A stretch of 64,000 nucleotides of DNA from Chitinophagales bacterium. Its GTDB lineage: Bacteria; Bacteroidota; Bacteroidia; Chitinophagales; CAIOSU01. The stretch spans positions 62,001 to 126,000 of the forward strand of contig JAGYJT010000005.1 in assembly GCA_018401955.1 (NCBI GenBank), given 5' to 3'. Shown here piece after piece: positions 46,055 to 54,627 of the stretch. Below the pieces are notes generated by a model that ran no database searches, was not told where the DNA came from, and saw nothing but the letters and a program-made list of their open reading frames with translations. How positions within the stretch are numbered: the stretch's first letter is position 1; every line of letters begins with the position of its first letter. Both the position numbers and the translations under genes were made by a program.

Positions 46055-48136
46055 TTAGCTTTTCACTTTTTCTAAAGTACTGTTTTTCAGCTCATACACG
46101 CTATTGGCATATTGCATCAAGGCGTTATTGTCTGTAACCATTATTACAGTTCGCTTAGCGTTTTCATTGTTTAAATATTCCCAAAAAGCAAGTGTTTTCG
46201 CTTCATCTAGGCTTGGCAGTGTGTCGTCAATTATTATCAAGTCGGTATTGCCAGCCAAAGCCCTAGCTAGGGTAATTCGTTTGGTTAAATTTTTCGATAA
46301 GCGCCTATCATCAGCAGATAGCTCCGTAAGCAAGCCTTGTGATTGCTCTTGGACAAAAGGCATCAAATCGCAAATACGGCATACTTTCAATACTTCATTT
46401 CTGGTTACACTAGAGCGGCCTAGGCTTATGTTGTCTTCAATACTGCCATTAAAAATCTGCTCACTATCTAGGTTGTGGCTCATAATATTAATTAACTCGC
46501 CATGTTGGTAGTTATCACGTGGCAAACCATTAAACAATACTTTGCCCGCGCTTGGCTGGTTTAAGCCAGTAAGCAATTTTAATATTGTTGTTTTGCCGGC
46601 ATCGCCAGTGGCTTTGATAATAACTTTTTCGCCTGCTTTTACTTTCAGCGAAAGGTTAGCAAATATTGGCTTGGTATTGGGTACGTAGCTAAAAGTAACG
46701 TTTTGCAGTTCCACCTCTATACCGTTGCCTATTTCTGAAATCTCGTATCCGTTTACCGTTTGCGAGTCTTCATCCAAAGAGGTTACTTTCTTTAATTTTT
46801 CTATTGATGTTAACACATCAAAAACGGTTTCCATGGTTCGCATGAGCTTTTCGGCAGCTACCATAAGCAGGATAATAATAATCTCAGCGGCTACAAATTG
46901 CCCAATATTGAGCTCTTGGTTTATTACCAGTATACTGCCAACAATTAACAAAGTGCCCGTTACTACAAATCGGAAAATGAGAATAAAAACAAACTGCGTG
47001 AGCAAAATGCGGAAGTGTGCCTTCCGCGACTTTAAGTAGCTTGTTACATTACCATCGGTGCGTTGATAAACATATTGCTGAGAATCGCTGAGCTTAAAAG
47101 TAACCAAGTTGCGGGCAACCTCTTGCAGCCAGTATGCTACTTTATATTTATAGTCACTTTCTTCAATGCTGGTTCGCAAGCCTTGCTTTGAGGTAGCTAT
47201 AAGTATAATAACCAAAATAACCAGCCACATTGTACCAAAGAAAATGAAAAATGGATGGTAGAACGAAAGCAATAGTAAGCCAAATAGTATCTGTAACGTG
47301 GAGGTTGAAAAATCCATTAAAATTTTACTCATACCTTTTTGTATGGTAACCACGTCAAAAAAGCGATTTATTAACTCGGGCGGATAATACCCTTTAAGCT
47401 TTGCTAGGTTTATCTTAGGTATTTTATTGGAGAATGTAAATGCAGCCCTCAAAAACAGGCGCTGTTGTAATGTTTCTATAATAGATAACTGAAAAATTTG
47501 GGTTGCGCCAGTAAATATTACGCCCAATAACACCATAAACAACAGTACCCACCAACTGGTATTCATCTGTTGCATGGTTATCAAGTTTATTATGGCCTGT
47601 ATGCCCAGCGGAAGGGTAAGGTTGATGGCGCCACCGAAAACGGCAAAAATGTAGATAAGGATAACGTCTTTTTTATCCTGCATCAATATATCCCACAATC
47701 CTTTTACGGGTCCTAAGTTTTTAGTGGGTAGTTGGTTTGCTTGGTTAAGGTTTAATAGATAAATAGGTTCAGGCGAAAATACCGATGCCATTTGGTCGGG
47801 GGGTATGGTTTGCGATATAAGCTCGTTATTATTTAGCCCGCGCCTGTATATAACGAGCTTGTTTTTCTCATCATGGTATGCTAAGGTAATGGTGCTGTTT
47901 CCATCCTCAAAACCAAACTGCACGGCTATATCGAATACGCCACAATCTTTAACACCTGAACTAACGGTAAAAGCGATGTGGTTGCTTTGGCAAAACTGTT
48001 CAAAGGCTTTAGGTATCGACTCTTCGGGCGTGCCAGATGAGCAAACATTTATAAAACGTGCAGTATGGGTATCTGAATAACTGGTTGTAGAAACTTCCTT
48101 TATCGTTTTTACAAGCCATACTAAGGATTCTGTCAT
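46055..48136 (-). CDS. ABC exporter with degenerate ATPase domain
   Basis: 693 residues: N-terminal region (1-150) not matching the C39 peptidase domain usual in such exporters, membrane domain with six helices (about 155-430), then a nucleotide-binding domain (477-693). The ATPase motifs are unusual: Walker A reads ATGDAGKT (509-516) where GxxGxGK[ST] is expected; the signature reads LSKNL (613-617) where LSGGQ is expected; the Walker B end is IIIDD (634-638), with Asp for the catalytic Glu; the H-switch is Asp (D669 in VTDNN). The fold is otherwise intact, with membrane helices and full length. It forms an operon with HlyD and TolC, so its role should be export; the cargo is unknown. Confidence 0.85.
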   Translation of the reverse strand: MTESLVWLVKTIKEVSTTSYSDTHTARFINVCSSGTPEESIPKAFEQFCQSNHIAFTVSSGVKDCGVFDIAVQFGFEDGNSTITLAYHDEKNKLVIYRRGLNNNELISQTIPPDQMASVFSPEPIYLLNLNQANQLPTKNLGPVKGLWDILMQDKKDVILIYIFAVFGGAINLTLPLGIQAIINLITMQQMNTSWWVLLFMVLLGVIFTGATQIFQLSIIETLQQRLFLRAAFTFSNKIPKINLAKLKGYYPPELINRFFDVVTIQKGMSKILMDFSTSTLQILFGLLLLSFYHPFFIFFGTMWLVILVIILIATSKQGLRTSIEESDYKYKVAYWLQEVARNLVTFKLSDSQQYVYQRTDGNVTSYLKSRKAHFRILLTQFVFILIFRFVVTGTLLIVGSILVINQELNIGQFVAAEIIIILLMVAAEKLMRTMETVFDVLTSIEKLKKVTSLDEDSQTVNGYEISEIGNGIEVELQNVTFSYVPNTKPIFANLSLKVKAGEKVIIKATGDAGKTTILKLLTGLNQPSAGKVLFNGLPRDNYQHGELINIMSHNLDSEQIFNGSIEDNISLGRSSVTRNEVLKVCRICDLMPFVQEQSQGLLTELSADDRRLSKNLTKRITLARALAGNTDLIIIDDTLPSLDEAKTLAFWEYLNNENAKRTVIMVTDNNALMQYANSVYELKNSTLEKVKS

Positions 48137-48264
48137 CTAGTCGCTAAATTCTGATTGAATTCAAGATATATCAGGAAATGCAAAAAACGATAAAATGTTT
48201 AAACCTTTTACAAAATTTAACAAGTAAGATTTTAAATGCACCATTATTTTGGCGGCAATGTTAG

Positions 48265-48696
48265 TTATTTATTAACTCTGGTCCATTTTTCGGTGCGGCC
48301 AAACAGCGATATTCCAACATAGCCTCGCACCTCCAAAACTTCTCCGTCCAACTCCATATTACAAGCGTATGTTTTGCCATTTTTGGGGTCATATATTTCA
48401 CCGTCTTCCCATTTGTTATTGCCATTAGCCACAAAGCCTTTCAACATGTTCAACCCTATAATCGGGTCGTTGTGCTTTTTGTTGTCTGGGTTGTTTTCGT
48501 CGGTTTTTGGGGTCCCATTTTCTTTATTGGGCTCTTTGAGCCAAATTATTTTACCACAAATTTTATCACCGCACTGGTAAATTTCTACAATAGCACCTTT
48601 ATCGGTAGTATACCATTGCCCTATAATGCTAGCATTTCCGGCAAAAGAAAACAGCGTAACAAGCATTGATAAGCTTAACATTAATAGTGGTTTCAT
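48265..48696 (-). CDS. DUF2147 secreted protein
   Basis: 143 residues with a signal peptide (about 1-22) and the compact DUF2147 beta-barrel: GQWYTTDKGAIVEIYQCGDKICGKIIWLKEP (about 26-56, shown in parts), GLNMLKGFVANGNNKWEDGEIYDP and the C-terminal strand EVRGYVGISLFGRTEKWTRV. Family role is unknown; DUF2147 proteins are periplasmic and often linked to envelope or lipid stress. It stands alone, and the next gene on the strand ends 128 bases away. Confidence 0.88.
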   Translation of the reverse strand: MKPLLMLSLSMLVTLFSFAGNASIIGQWYTTDKGAIVEIYQCGDKICGKIIWLKEPNKENGTPKTDENNPDNKKHNDPIIGLNMLKGFVANGNNKWEDGEIYDPKNGKTYACNMELDGEVLEVRGYVGISLFGRTEKWTRVNK

Positions 48697-48784
48697 GTTT
48701 CAATATTTAAGTTCGGTTAGTTGATGTACTAAGTGCATACAGGGTTGCATTGGCTTACTTACAATCGTGCAGGCAACATTAATT

Positions 48785-49780
48785 TTACAGTTCAATTACC
48801 TCTCCGGGTTGGGGCAAAAGCAGTTCACCATTAATGTTACCGCGCTCTTTTTGCTGCTGCATGGTTTGGTACGGGTCGCTTAAAGCTTCGTCGCTCAAAT
48901 CAAAAGTGCCATAATGCATTGGTATTAAATGTTTAGCACCAAGTTCATGAAAACCTTTAATGGCATCTGTTGGCGAAATATGGTTGCCGCCCATAAACCA
49001 TTCGGGCTTGTAGGCCCCGATGCCGATAATGGCATGCGTAATATCAGGAAACAGTTTGGAGGTTTGTTTAAAATGGCCTGCATAGCCCGTGTCGCCACTA
49101 AAGTAGATTGTTTTATTACCAGAGCGAACAATAAATGCACCCCACAAACGAATATTGGTATCGGTAAGGAGGCGGCGGCCCCAATGACGGCTGGGCAAGT
49201 AAAATATCTCTAGCGGGCTGTTGCTGGTATCAAACTTCTGAAACCAGCCAGCAGATTGAATTAATTGGCTTTTGGTAAAATCTTTAAGCAAGCCCTCGTT
49301 GCCGAGGCCGGTTAGGTAGCGAGCATTGGGGTTGTTTTTAGCTAAAGCTTTAATGCTGGGTTCGTCCATATGGTCCCTATGGTCATGCGAAACCAATATG
49401 TAATCAAGGTTTTTGAGCTTGTTTGGGTCTAATGGGAATTTTACATACCGTTTTATAAGGAAACTCAGGTCTCCAAACACTGGGTCAATCAGCACCGTTG
49501 CACCGTCAAGCCGTATAAAAAAGCTACTGTGGCCAAGCCAAACGATGCAATCAACATTGGAGGTTAACCAGTCGTTGTATGTTTTAGGTTCTAGTCGCCA
49601 CGTCTCCTGCTTTTTCTTTGCCTTGTCGGGGTTAGGGCTCAATTGCCACTTTAGCACATCGGCAAGACCAGTATCAAAAGGATGCTCTTGATTCGTGAAT
49701 TTGCCCGATTTAGTTATTGGAGTGCCTTTCCATTCGGTAGGGGAGAGAATGGTTTCCAGTTTTGGATTAGATTTATACAT
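48785..49780 (-). CDS. metallo-beta-lactamase-fold hydrolase, NAPE-PLD-like
   Basis: 331 residues, no signal peptide. Metal site SHDHRDHMD (131-139), then FSGDTGY (about 226-232) and the C-terminal PMHYGTF (about 291-297), the usual ligand set of the NAPE-PLD/UlaG-type branch. Likely a zinc-dependent phosphodiesterase or lactonase; substrate not known. Length and the N-terminal WKGTP segment fit the group of N-acylphosphatidylethanolamine phospholipase D-like bacterial proteins. Confidence 0.85.
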   Translation of the reverse strand: MYKSNPKLETILSPTEWKGTPITKSGKFTNQEHPFDTGLADVLKWQLSPNPDKAKKKQETWRLEPKTYNDWLTSNVDCIVWLGHSSFFIRLDGATVLIDPVFGDLSFLIKRYVKFPLDPNKLKNLDYILVSHDHRDHMDEPSIKALAKNNPNARYLTGLGNEGLLKDFTKSQLIQSAGWFQKFDTSNSPLEIFYLPSRHWGRRLLTDTNIRLWGAFIVRSGNKTIYFSGDTGYAGHFKQTSKLFPDITHAIIGIGAYKPEWFMGGNHISPTDAIKGFHELGAKHLIPMHYGTFDLSDEALSDPYQTMQQQKERGNINGELLLPQPGEVIEL

Positions 49781-49860
49781 GATGCGTATATTAAGTTTGC
49801 AGGTTGTTTAAAGCTAAAAATTATCTGCTTTAAACTAACGACGAATAACAGCATCATTTA

Positions 49861-50136
49861 TTAGCGCTTCGATATCTTGTTCATTGATATTGCGCGCTGG
49901 AGTGTGCATTTAAACCTATCAATACCGTCTACTCGTTTTTTTACGTGCTTGGTATTGCGACTTTGAACCCGCTGGCGCCACATACGGAAACTAGAAGCTT
50001 TCATTTCCCTGCGCATCAGTTTTATGGTATCTGCCTCGCTTACTCCAAATTGATGCTCAATAGCTTCAAATGGGGTACGGTCTTCCCAGGCCATTTCAAT
50101 AATACGGTCAATATCATGTTGGGTTAACTTTTCCAT
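49861..50136 (-). CDS. DUF2805 / TIGR03643 family protein
   Basis: 91 residues, small and basic. Helix-turn-helix-like start (LTQHDIDRIIEMAWEDRTPFEAIEHQFGVSEADTIKLMR, seen in two helices) and the conserved SSFRMWRQRVQSRNTKH (about 48-64), the diagnostic segment of the family. Probably a nucleic-acid-binding protein; precise function unknown. It is flanked by short gaps on the same strand as the MBL and TPR genes. Confidence 0.85.
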   Translation of the reverse strand: MEKLTQHDIDRIIEMAWEDRTPFEAIEHQFGVSEADTIKLMRREMKASSFRMWRQRVQSRNTKHVKKRVDGIDRFKCTLQRAISMNKISKR

Positions 50137-50229
50137 GCGGATATAACAACCTTACCTATTAATGGTTTATCGGTAGACCGCATGGTATTTAAAAGGAAGA
50201 GCAGAAAAAATGGGCTAATTGATAGCAAA

Positions 50230-51309
50230 TCAGTTTTGGCTCTCGTTCCACTCTTTTATCAAAGCATCAAAATCGTTCACCCAGTTTTGCAGTTGGTGCT
50301 CAGTGGCGAGGTTTAGCCCGCTTTGCAACATATCGAATGCAACTTGGCTATCGCCCATTATAATGTAAAGTTGATAAAGCGCAACGTATGATTCGCAGGC
50401 ACCGTGCCAAAACTCTCTAATAATCCTCATGTCAAGCGCTTTATTAAAGTATACTTCGGTATCAGAATAGCCACCAAGGTCTTGATACAAAGTGCCAAGG
50501 CCCATATAAATAACCGAAAGTTCATTGTAGTATCTGCTATGCTTAAAAAGCTTTAGTGCTTTATGGTACAGCTCTAAAGATTGGCTATGGTTTTTTAAGC
50601 CCATGTGGCATTGCGCCAAGTAATGATATGTTAATCCTTGTGCCTGAATTTGGTTGGCCAATGTAAAACCAGGCAAACTATTCTCAAAATATTTAAGGGC
50701 CTCGGCGTACTCTTTTTTGTTGAGCAACATTAAGCCGAGGTTTGCTTTTACAAAATCTATTATTTGCGCTTTGTCTGAATCTTCCAAGGTCTCAATAGCG
50801 AGTAAGTAGTATTTTTTTGCTTCTTCAGTTTGCTTTAAGGTATCATAGGTGTTTGCAATACCGTTGTAGCACATTCCCAGCAAGCCTTTATCTGCATCTA
50901 TGGCCTTATACATTTCAAGGGCTATAAACATGTTGGCTAGCGATTCTTCATTTTTACCCCATTTGTGTAAAAGCACAGCTTTCTGTTCAAGCACGTTTGC
51001 TTGTATCACTTTGTCATCAAGTTTCAAAGCCCAATCATTTGCAGCGGTATAATATGAAAATGAAGCATTCAAATCAGCTTTTCTGTAGCAAAGCCTGCCC
51101 ATTACTATATTATAGTGCATGTAGGCAAAAGGCATATCGTTTGATTCGCCAATTGTTAATAATTGGTTTGCATAGCTTTCGCAGCGTGTAAGGTCATTAT
51201 TAAGAAACAGCTCTGTTAACTGAACGATAATTTTAACTCTACATTCGGGCTCTTGCTCTTGCTCCAGCTGCAACAATAAGTCTTTGGCGTTTTTCATAAA
51301 GTTGTCCAA
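50230..51309 (-). CDS. tetratricopeptide-repeat protein
   Basis: 359 residues, cytoplasmic, built of about seven TPR helix pairs (for example AMIYKAIDADKGLLGMCYNGIANTYDTLKQTEEAKKYYLLAI reads as consecutive TPR helices near 130-175; QAQGLTYHYLAQCHMGLKNHSQSLELYHKALK near 222-253). No membrane helix and no other domain at either end. TPRs bind partner proteins; the partner is not identifiable. ATG at 51309. Confidence 0.85.
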   Translation of the reverse strand: MDNFMKNAKDLLLQLEQEQEPECRVKIIVQLTELFLNNDLTRCESYANQLLTIGESNDMPFAYMHYNIVMGRLCYRKADLNASFSYYTAANDWALKLDDKVIQANVLEQKAVLLHKWGKNEESLANMFIALEMYKAIDADKGLLGMCYNGIANTYDTLKQTEEAKKYYLLAIETLEDSDKAQIIDFVKANLGLMLLNKKEYAEALKYFENSLPGFTLANQIQAQGLTYHYLAQCHMGLKNHSQSLELYHKALKLFKHSRYYNELSVIYMGLGTLYQDLGGYSDTEVYFNKALDMRIIREFWHGACESYVALYQLYIIMGDSQVAFDMLQSGLNLATEHQLQNWVNDFDALIKEWNESQN

Positions 51310-51398
51310 ATACAGCCTTTAAATATATTGGAATATATTAGTGCGTATCTACAATTTAGACAGATAAAAATGCAAAGTGTTTAATTTCTCCAACATTT

Positions 51399-53273
51399 TT
51401 AGGCTACCTCGGTTACCATATCCTTCTCTATCTTCAAGTTGTCAATGATAAAAAGTTGTCGGTCGGGGGTATTTTTACCCATGTAATAGTTCAGTAGGTT
51501 ATGTATGCTGGTTTCTTTATTGAGCAGTATAGGAGATAAGCGAATATCTTCACCAATAAATTGCCCGAACTCATCGGGTGATATCTCGCCCAAGCCTTTA
51601 AATCGGGTAATCTCGGGCTTTACTCCAAGTTTTGCTATGGCGTTTTGGCGCTCCTCATCGGTGTAGCAATAGATAGTTTCTTTCTTGTTTCTTACCCTAA
51701 AAAGAGGTGTTTCAAGAATATATACATGCCCGCGGCGCACCAAATCAGGAAAAAACTGCAAAAAGAAGGTAAGCAACAGCAAACGGATGTGCATACCATC
51801 CACGTCGGCATCAGTAGCAATTACTACCCGGTTGTAGCGCAGGTAATCTATACCATCCTCAATATTAAGGGCATGTTGCAAGAGGTTAAACTCCTCGTTT
51901 TCGTACACTACTTTTTTGGTAAGACCAAAGCAGTTGAGTGGTTTACCACGCAAGCTAAATACGGCTTGGGTTTGTACGTCGCGTGCCTTGGTAATGCTTC
52001 CACTGGCCGAGTCTCCTTCGGTAATAAATAGGGTGCTGTTATACTTCTCTTCTGTTTTGCCATCATCCAAGTGCATACGGCAATCGCGAAGTTTTTTGTT
52101 GTGCAGGTTGGCCTTTTTGGCGCGCTGGTTGGCAAGCTTTTTAATACCTGCAATCTCTTTACGCTCACGTTCGCTTTGGGTTATGCGGCGCAACATGGCA
52201 TCGGCTACTTCTGGGTGCTTGTGCAGGTAATCGTCAAGTTCTTTTTTTACAAAATCGAGTATAAACCCACGCACGGTTGGCCCTTCTGAAGCCATGTTGA
52301 TTGAGCCTAGTTTGGTTTTAGTTTGGCTCTCAAATACGGGCTCTTGTACCCGCACGCTTATGGCGCCAATAATGGCAGTACGCACATCGGCAGTATCAAA
52401 ATCTTTCTTGAAAAACTCCCTAACGGTTTTTACAACAGCCTCTCTAAAAGCCGCTAAGTGTGTACCACCTTGCGTGGTATATTGGCCGTTTACAAAGCTA
52501 TAGTACTCTTCACCATATGAGTTACCGTGCGTAAGGGCAATTTCAACATCTTCGCCTTTAAGATGGATGATTGGGTAACGTAAAGTATCAGGGTCGGTTT
52601 TGTTCAACAACAGGTCGAGCAGGCCGTTTTCAGAGTAATATTTGGTGCCATTAAAGTATAGGCCAAGCTTAGCGTTTAGGTAAGCATAGTTCCATATTTG
52701 GTTCTCTAAAAACTCTGGTATGTAGTGGTAGTTTTTAAAGATGGTATCATCGGGCACAAAAGTCATGGTAGTGCCATTGCGCTCATCGGTATCGGTTATG
52801 GGGTGGTCTTTTACTAGTTCGCCCTTTTCAAATTCGGCAATCTTCATTTTGCCATCGCGCACCGATTGCACCACAAAGTTGTAGCTTAAGGCGTTTACCG
52901 CCTTGGTACCCACACCGTTCAACCCTACCGATTTTTGGAAAGCTTTGCTGTCGTATTTACCACCGGTGTTTATTTTGCTTACGCAATCAATTACCTTGCC
53001 CAATGGTATGCCACGGCCGTAATCGCGCACGGTTACTTTCTTTTCACCAATCTTGATGTCAATGCGCTTACCGAAACCCATTACGTGCTCATCAATGGAG
53101 TTATCGATAATCTCCTTTACTAGCACATAAATACCGTCATCGTAAGCCGAGCCATCGCCTAGCTTACCAATGTACATACCGGGGCGCATACGGATGTGTT
53201 CTTTCCAGTCGAGCGAGCGGATGTTATCTTCAGTATAATTATGTTGTTGGGGCAATTCTTCTTCTTCAGCCAT
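51399..53273 (-). CDS. parE: DNA topoisomerase IV subunit B
   Basis: ATP-dependent type IIA topoisomerase, 624 residues from the chosen ATG. GHKL ATPase motifs: [10 protein letters not shown] (about residues 45-54), DYGRGIP (about 72-78) and [12 protein letters not shown] (about 105-116). Toprim motifs: EGDSASG and DADVDGM for the metal-binding acidic residues. ParE-type length and an absence of the long gyrase insertion fit topoisomerase IV. The frame is open 23 codons further up to 53342, but that part consists of GTCCATGG repeat and is not coding. parC is not next to it, unlike in many relatives. Confidence 0.92.
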   Translation of the reverse strand: MAEEEELPQQHNYTEDNIRSLDWKEHIRMRPGMYIGKLGDGSAYDDGIYVLVKEIIDNSIDEHVMGFGKRIDIKIGEKKVTVRDYGRGIPLGKVIDCVSKINTGGKYDSKAFQKSVGLNGVGTKAVNALSYNFVVQSVRDGKMKIAEFEKGELVKDHPITDTDERNGTTMTFVPDDTIFKNYHYIPEFLENQIWNYAYLNAKLGLYFNGTKYYSENGLLDLLLNKTDPDTLRYPIIHLKGEDVEIALTHGNSYGEEYYSFVNGQYTTQGGTHLAAFREAVVKTVREFFKKDFDTADVRTAIIGAISVRVQEPVFESQTKTKLGSINMASEGPTVRGFILDFVKKELDDYLHKHPEVADAMLRRITQSERERKEIAGIKKLANQRAKKANLHNKKLRDCRMHLDDGKTEEKYNSTLFITEGDSASGSITKARDVQTQAVFSLRGKPLNCFGLTKKVVYENEEFNLLQHALNIEDGIDYLRYNRVVIATDADVDGMHIRLLLLTFFLQFFPDLVRRGHVYILETPLFRVRNKKETIYCYTDEERQNAIAKLGVKPEITRFKGLGEISPDEFGQFIGEDIRLSPILLNKETSIHNLLNYYMGKNTPDRQLFIIDNLKIEKDMVTEVA

Positions 53274-53283
53274 GTTTTTTGTG

Positions 53284-53311
53284 TCGATGGTCCATGGTTG
53301 ATAGTCCATGG
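53284..53311. repeat. GTCCATGG-type repeat, copy 4
   Basis: TCGATGGTCCATGGTTGATA and GTCCATGG directly upstream of the parE ATG; it lies in the parE leader. Confidence 0.6.
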
Positions 53312-53544
53312 AGGAGTTATTACTAGGCATAAATTTAACCATTCGTTTGCACTAATGGTTTCGTTGGCTTATAGATGTTATTAACAGGTGGGTGTGTTTG
53401 TTTTGATGTGGTTGTATGAACCATTATTGGGTAAAGGATTACTTTATTAGAAAAGGATTTTGACATAATACGTGAAAAATCCTTTTCTAATCTATGAATC
53501 AAGTTAAATCAAGGTTCATACTGTGAATAAGTTAAAGCAAAAAT

Positions 53545-54204
53545 TTATAACCCCCTCGCTTCACCATCCAGTCGCAGCATAAACTCCCTTACAAACTCCA
53601 CTTTTTCTTCCGCCATTTTACGGCCTGTAACAGTTTTAAACAGTTCGGGTAGCCTCAGCAGTTTTAGTTGGAAATGGTCGAGTGCATATTCGGTGTCGTT
53701 TAGTTCTCGGTTTTCTCCCAATGGGTCTTCGGGGTGGAACATGGCGCGGCTCATTTGACCTGACACATAAAACGTGCGTGCAATACCGATTGCGCCTAGG
53801 GCCTCCATTCGGTCGGCATCTTGCAATATTTTGGCCTCGAGGGTTGTAGGGGTAACGTTGGCCGAAAAGCTGTGTGCATGGATGGCATGTTTCAGCCCTT
53901 CCAATTTTTTCATCGGGAAATCAGGGAACTCAGCAATTAGCAAGGTTTCCGTTTGCTCAGCGCTCATCAGCGACGATTTGCTGCGGTCGGGGTGGTTTTT
54001 GGGTAATGATACCAAATCATGGAAATAGGCTGCAGTAAGTAGCGTCAGCATATCGGCAGGTTCACATTCATTTTCGGCAATGTATTTTGCTGCATGCCAC
54101 ACCCTGCGAAAGTGTGCCAAATCGTGCGCGCCATCTTCCACGGGGCGTTGTTGCCACCAAGCTATAAAGCGTGCTTCCCATGCTGCTAGTTGTTCCTTTT
54201 CCAT
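53545..54204 (-). CDS. HD-domain phosphohydrolase
   Basis: 219 residues, HD superfamily, YedJ-like. Metal residues: His in HDLAHFRRVWHAAKYIA (about 27-43), HD in AAYFHDLVSL (about 58-67), a second His pair in LKHAIHAHSF and Asp in LQDADRMEALGAIGIAR (the HD-family D). The mid region carries the typical insertion of this branch. Likely hydrolyses a phosphate ester of a nucleotide; the exact substrate is unknown. Confidence 0.85.
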   Translation of the reverse strand: MEKEQLAAWEARFIAWWQQRPVEDGAHDLAHFRRVWHAAKYIAENECEPADMLTLLTAAYFHDLVSLPKNHPDRSKSSLMSAEQTETLLIAEFPDFPMKKLEGLKHAIHAHSFSANVTPTTLEAKILQDADRMEALGAIGIARTFYVSGQMSRAMFHPEDPLGENRELNDTEYALDHFQLKLLRLPELFKTVTGRKMAEEKVEFVREFMLRLDGEARGL

Positions 54205-54262
54205 AAAGCAATATTATGGAATAATGGGGAGGTGGTTTGGCAAAAATGCATAATTTAGAGTT

Positions 54263-54439
54263 ATGGCTAAGCAGTTAAAACCTTCATCCAGAAACTTCTC
54301 TAAAGAGCGCATCCTTGCTTTTGCAGGTATATGGAAGAATTTGGATAAAGAGTTTGTCGATAAACTTACTGTAGGTTTGCACAAAAGACGCTCGAAAAGT
54401 ATAAGTAGGAACAGCCGTATAGAAAGCGAAAACCGTTGA
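54263..54439 (+). CDS. orphan antitoxin-like small protein
   Basis: 58 residues: basic, helical, with RILAFAGIWKNLDKEFVDKL (about 17-36) and LHKRRSKSISRN. The pattern, FAG-W-D followed by a helix and R-rich tail, resembles short antitoxins that lie before PIN-domain toxins in Bacteroidota. No toxin gene is present downstream: the next gene starts at 54628 and the gap holds only repeat. It may be a remnant or a solitary antitoxin. Reading frame is clean from ATG to TGA. Identification is from pattern memory only. Confidence 0.4.
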   Translation: MAKQLKPSSRNFSKERILAFAGIWKNLDKEFVDKLTVGLHKRRSKSISRNSRIESENR

Positions 54440-54468
54440 AACGGTACTTTTAAATAATATTACTTGCT

Positions 54469-54488
54469 CCCACAATTGAAATCGTGGG
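54469..54488. repeat. CCCAC...GTGGG hairpin, REP-like
   Basis: CCCACAATT, then GA, then AATCGTGGG: near-perfect dyad around a short loop, with one mismatch. It sits just after the antitoxin-like ORF and has the look of a dispersed hairpin element. Confidence 0.45.
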
Positions 54489-54563
54489 CTAAGTTCAGCG
54501 TAGCTTCCCTTATCGTATCAACACTTTTAACCAAGCTTAACTATCACATCCCTCACATTTTTT

Positions 54564-54595
54564 ACCGTGGACTGTCCACTATCGACCGTGGACTA
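54564..54595. repeat. GTCCATGG-type repeat, copy 5
   Basis: Tandem ACCGTGGACTGTCC and ATCGACCGTGGAC, ending 5 bases before the likely -7 element of the dipeptidase gene. Confidence 0.6.
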
Positions 54596-54600
54596 TTTAT

Positions 54601-54608
54601 TATCTTTG
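54601..54608 (+). promoter_or_regulatory. -7 element of the dipeptidase gene
   Basis: TATCTTTG is a perfect TAnnTTTG match, 19 bases before the ATG at 54628. No convincing -33 box is seen because a repeat occupies that position. Confidence 0.5.
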
Positions 54609-54627
54609 CCACAAACCAACATACGCT

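Noticed and set aside
53274-53342. Extended N-terminus of ParE
   Set aside because: The stretch is GTCCATGG repeat and gives a residue string unlike any ParE; ATG at 53273 fits the family.
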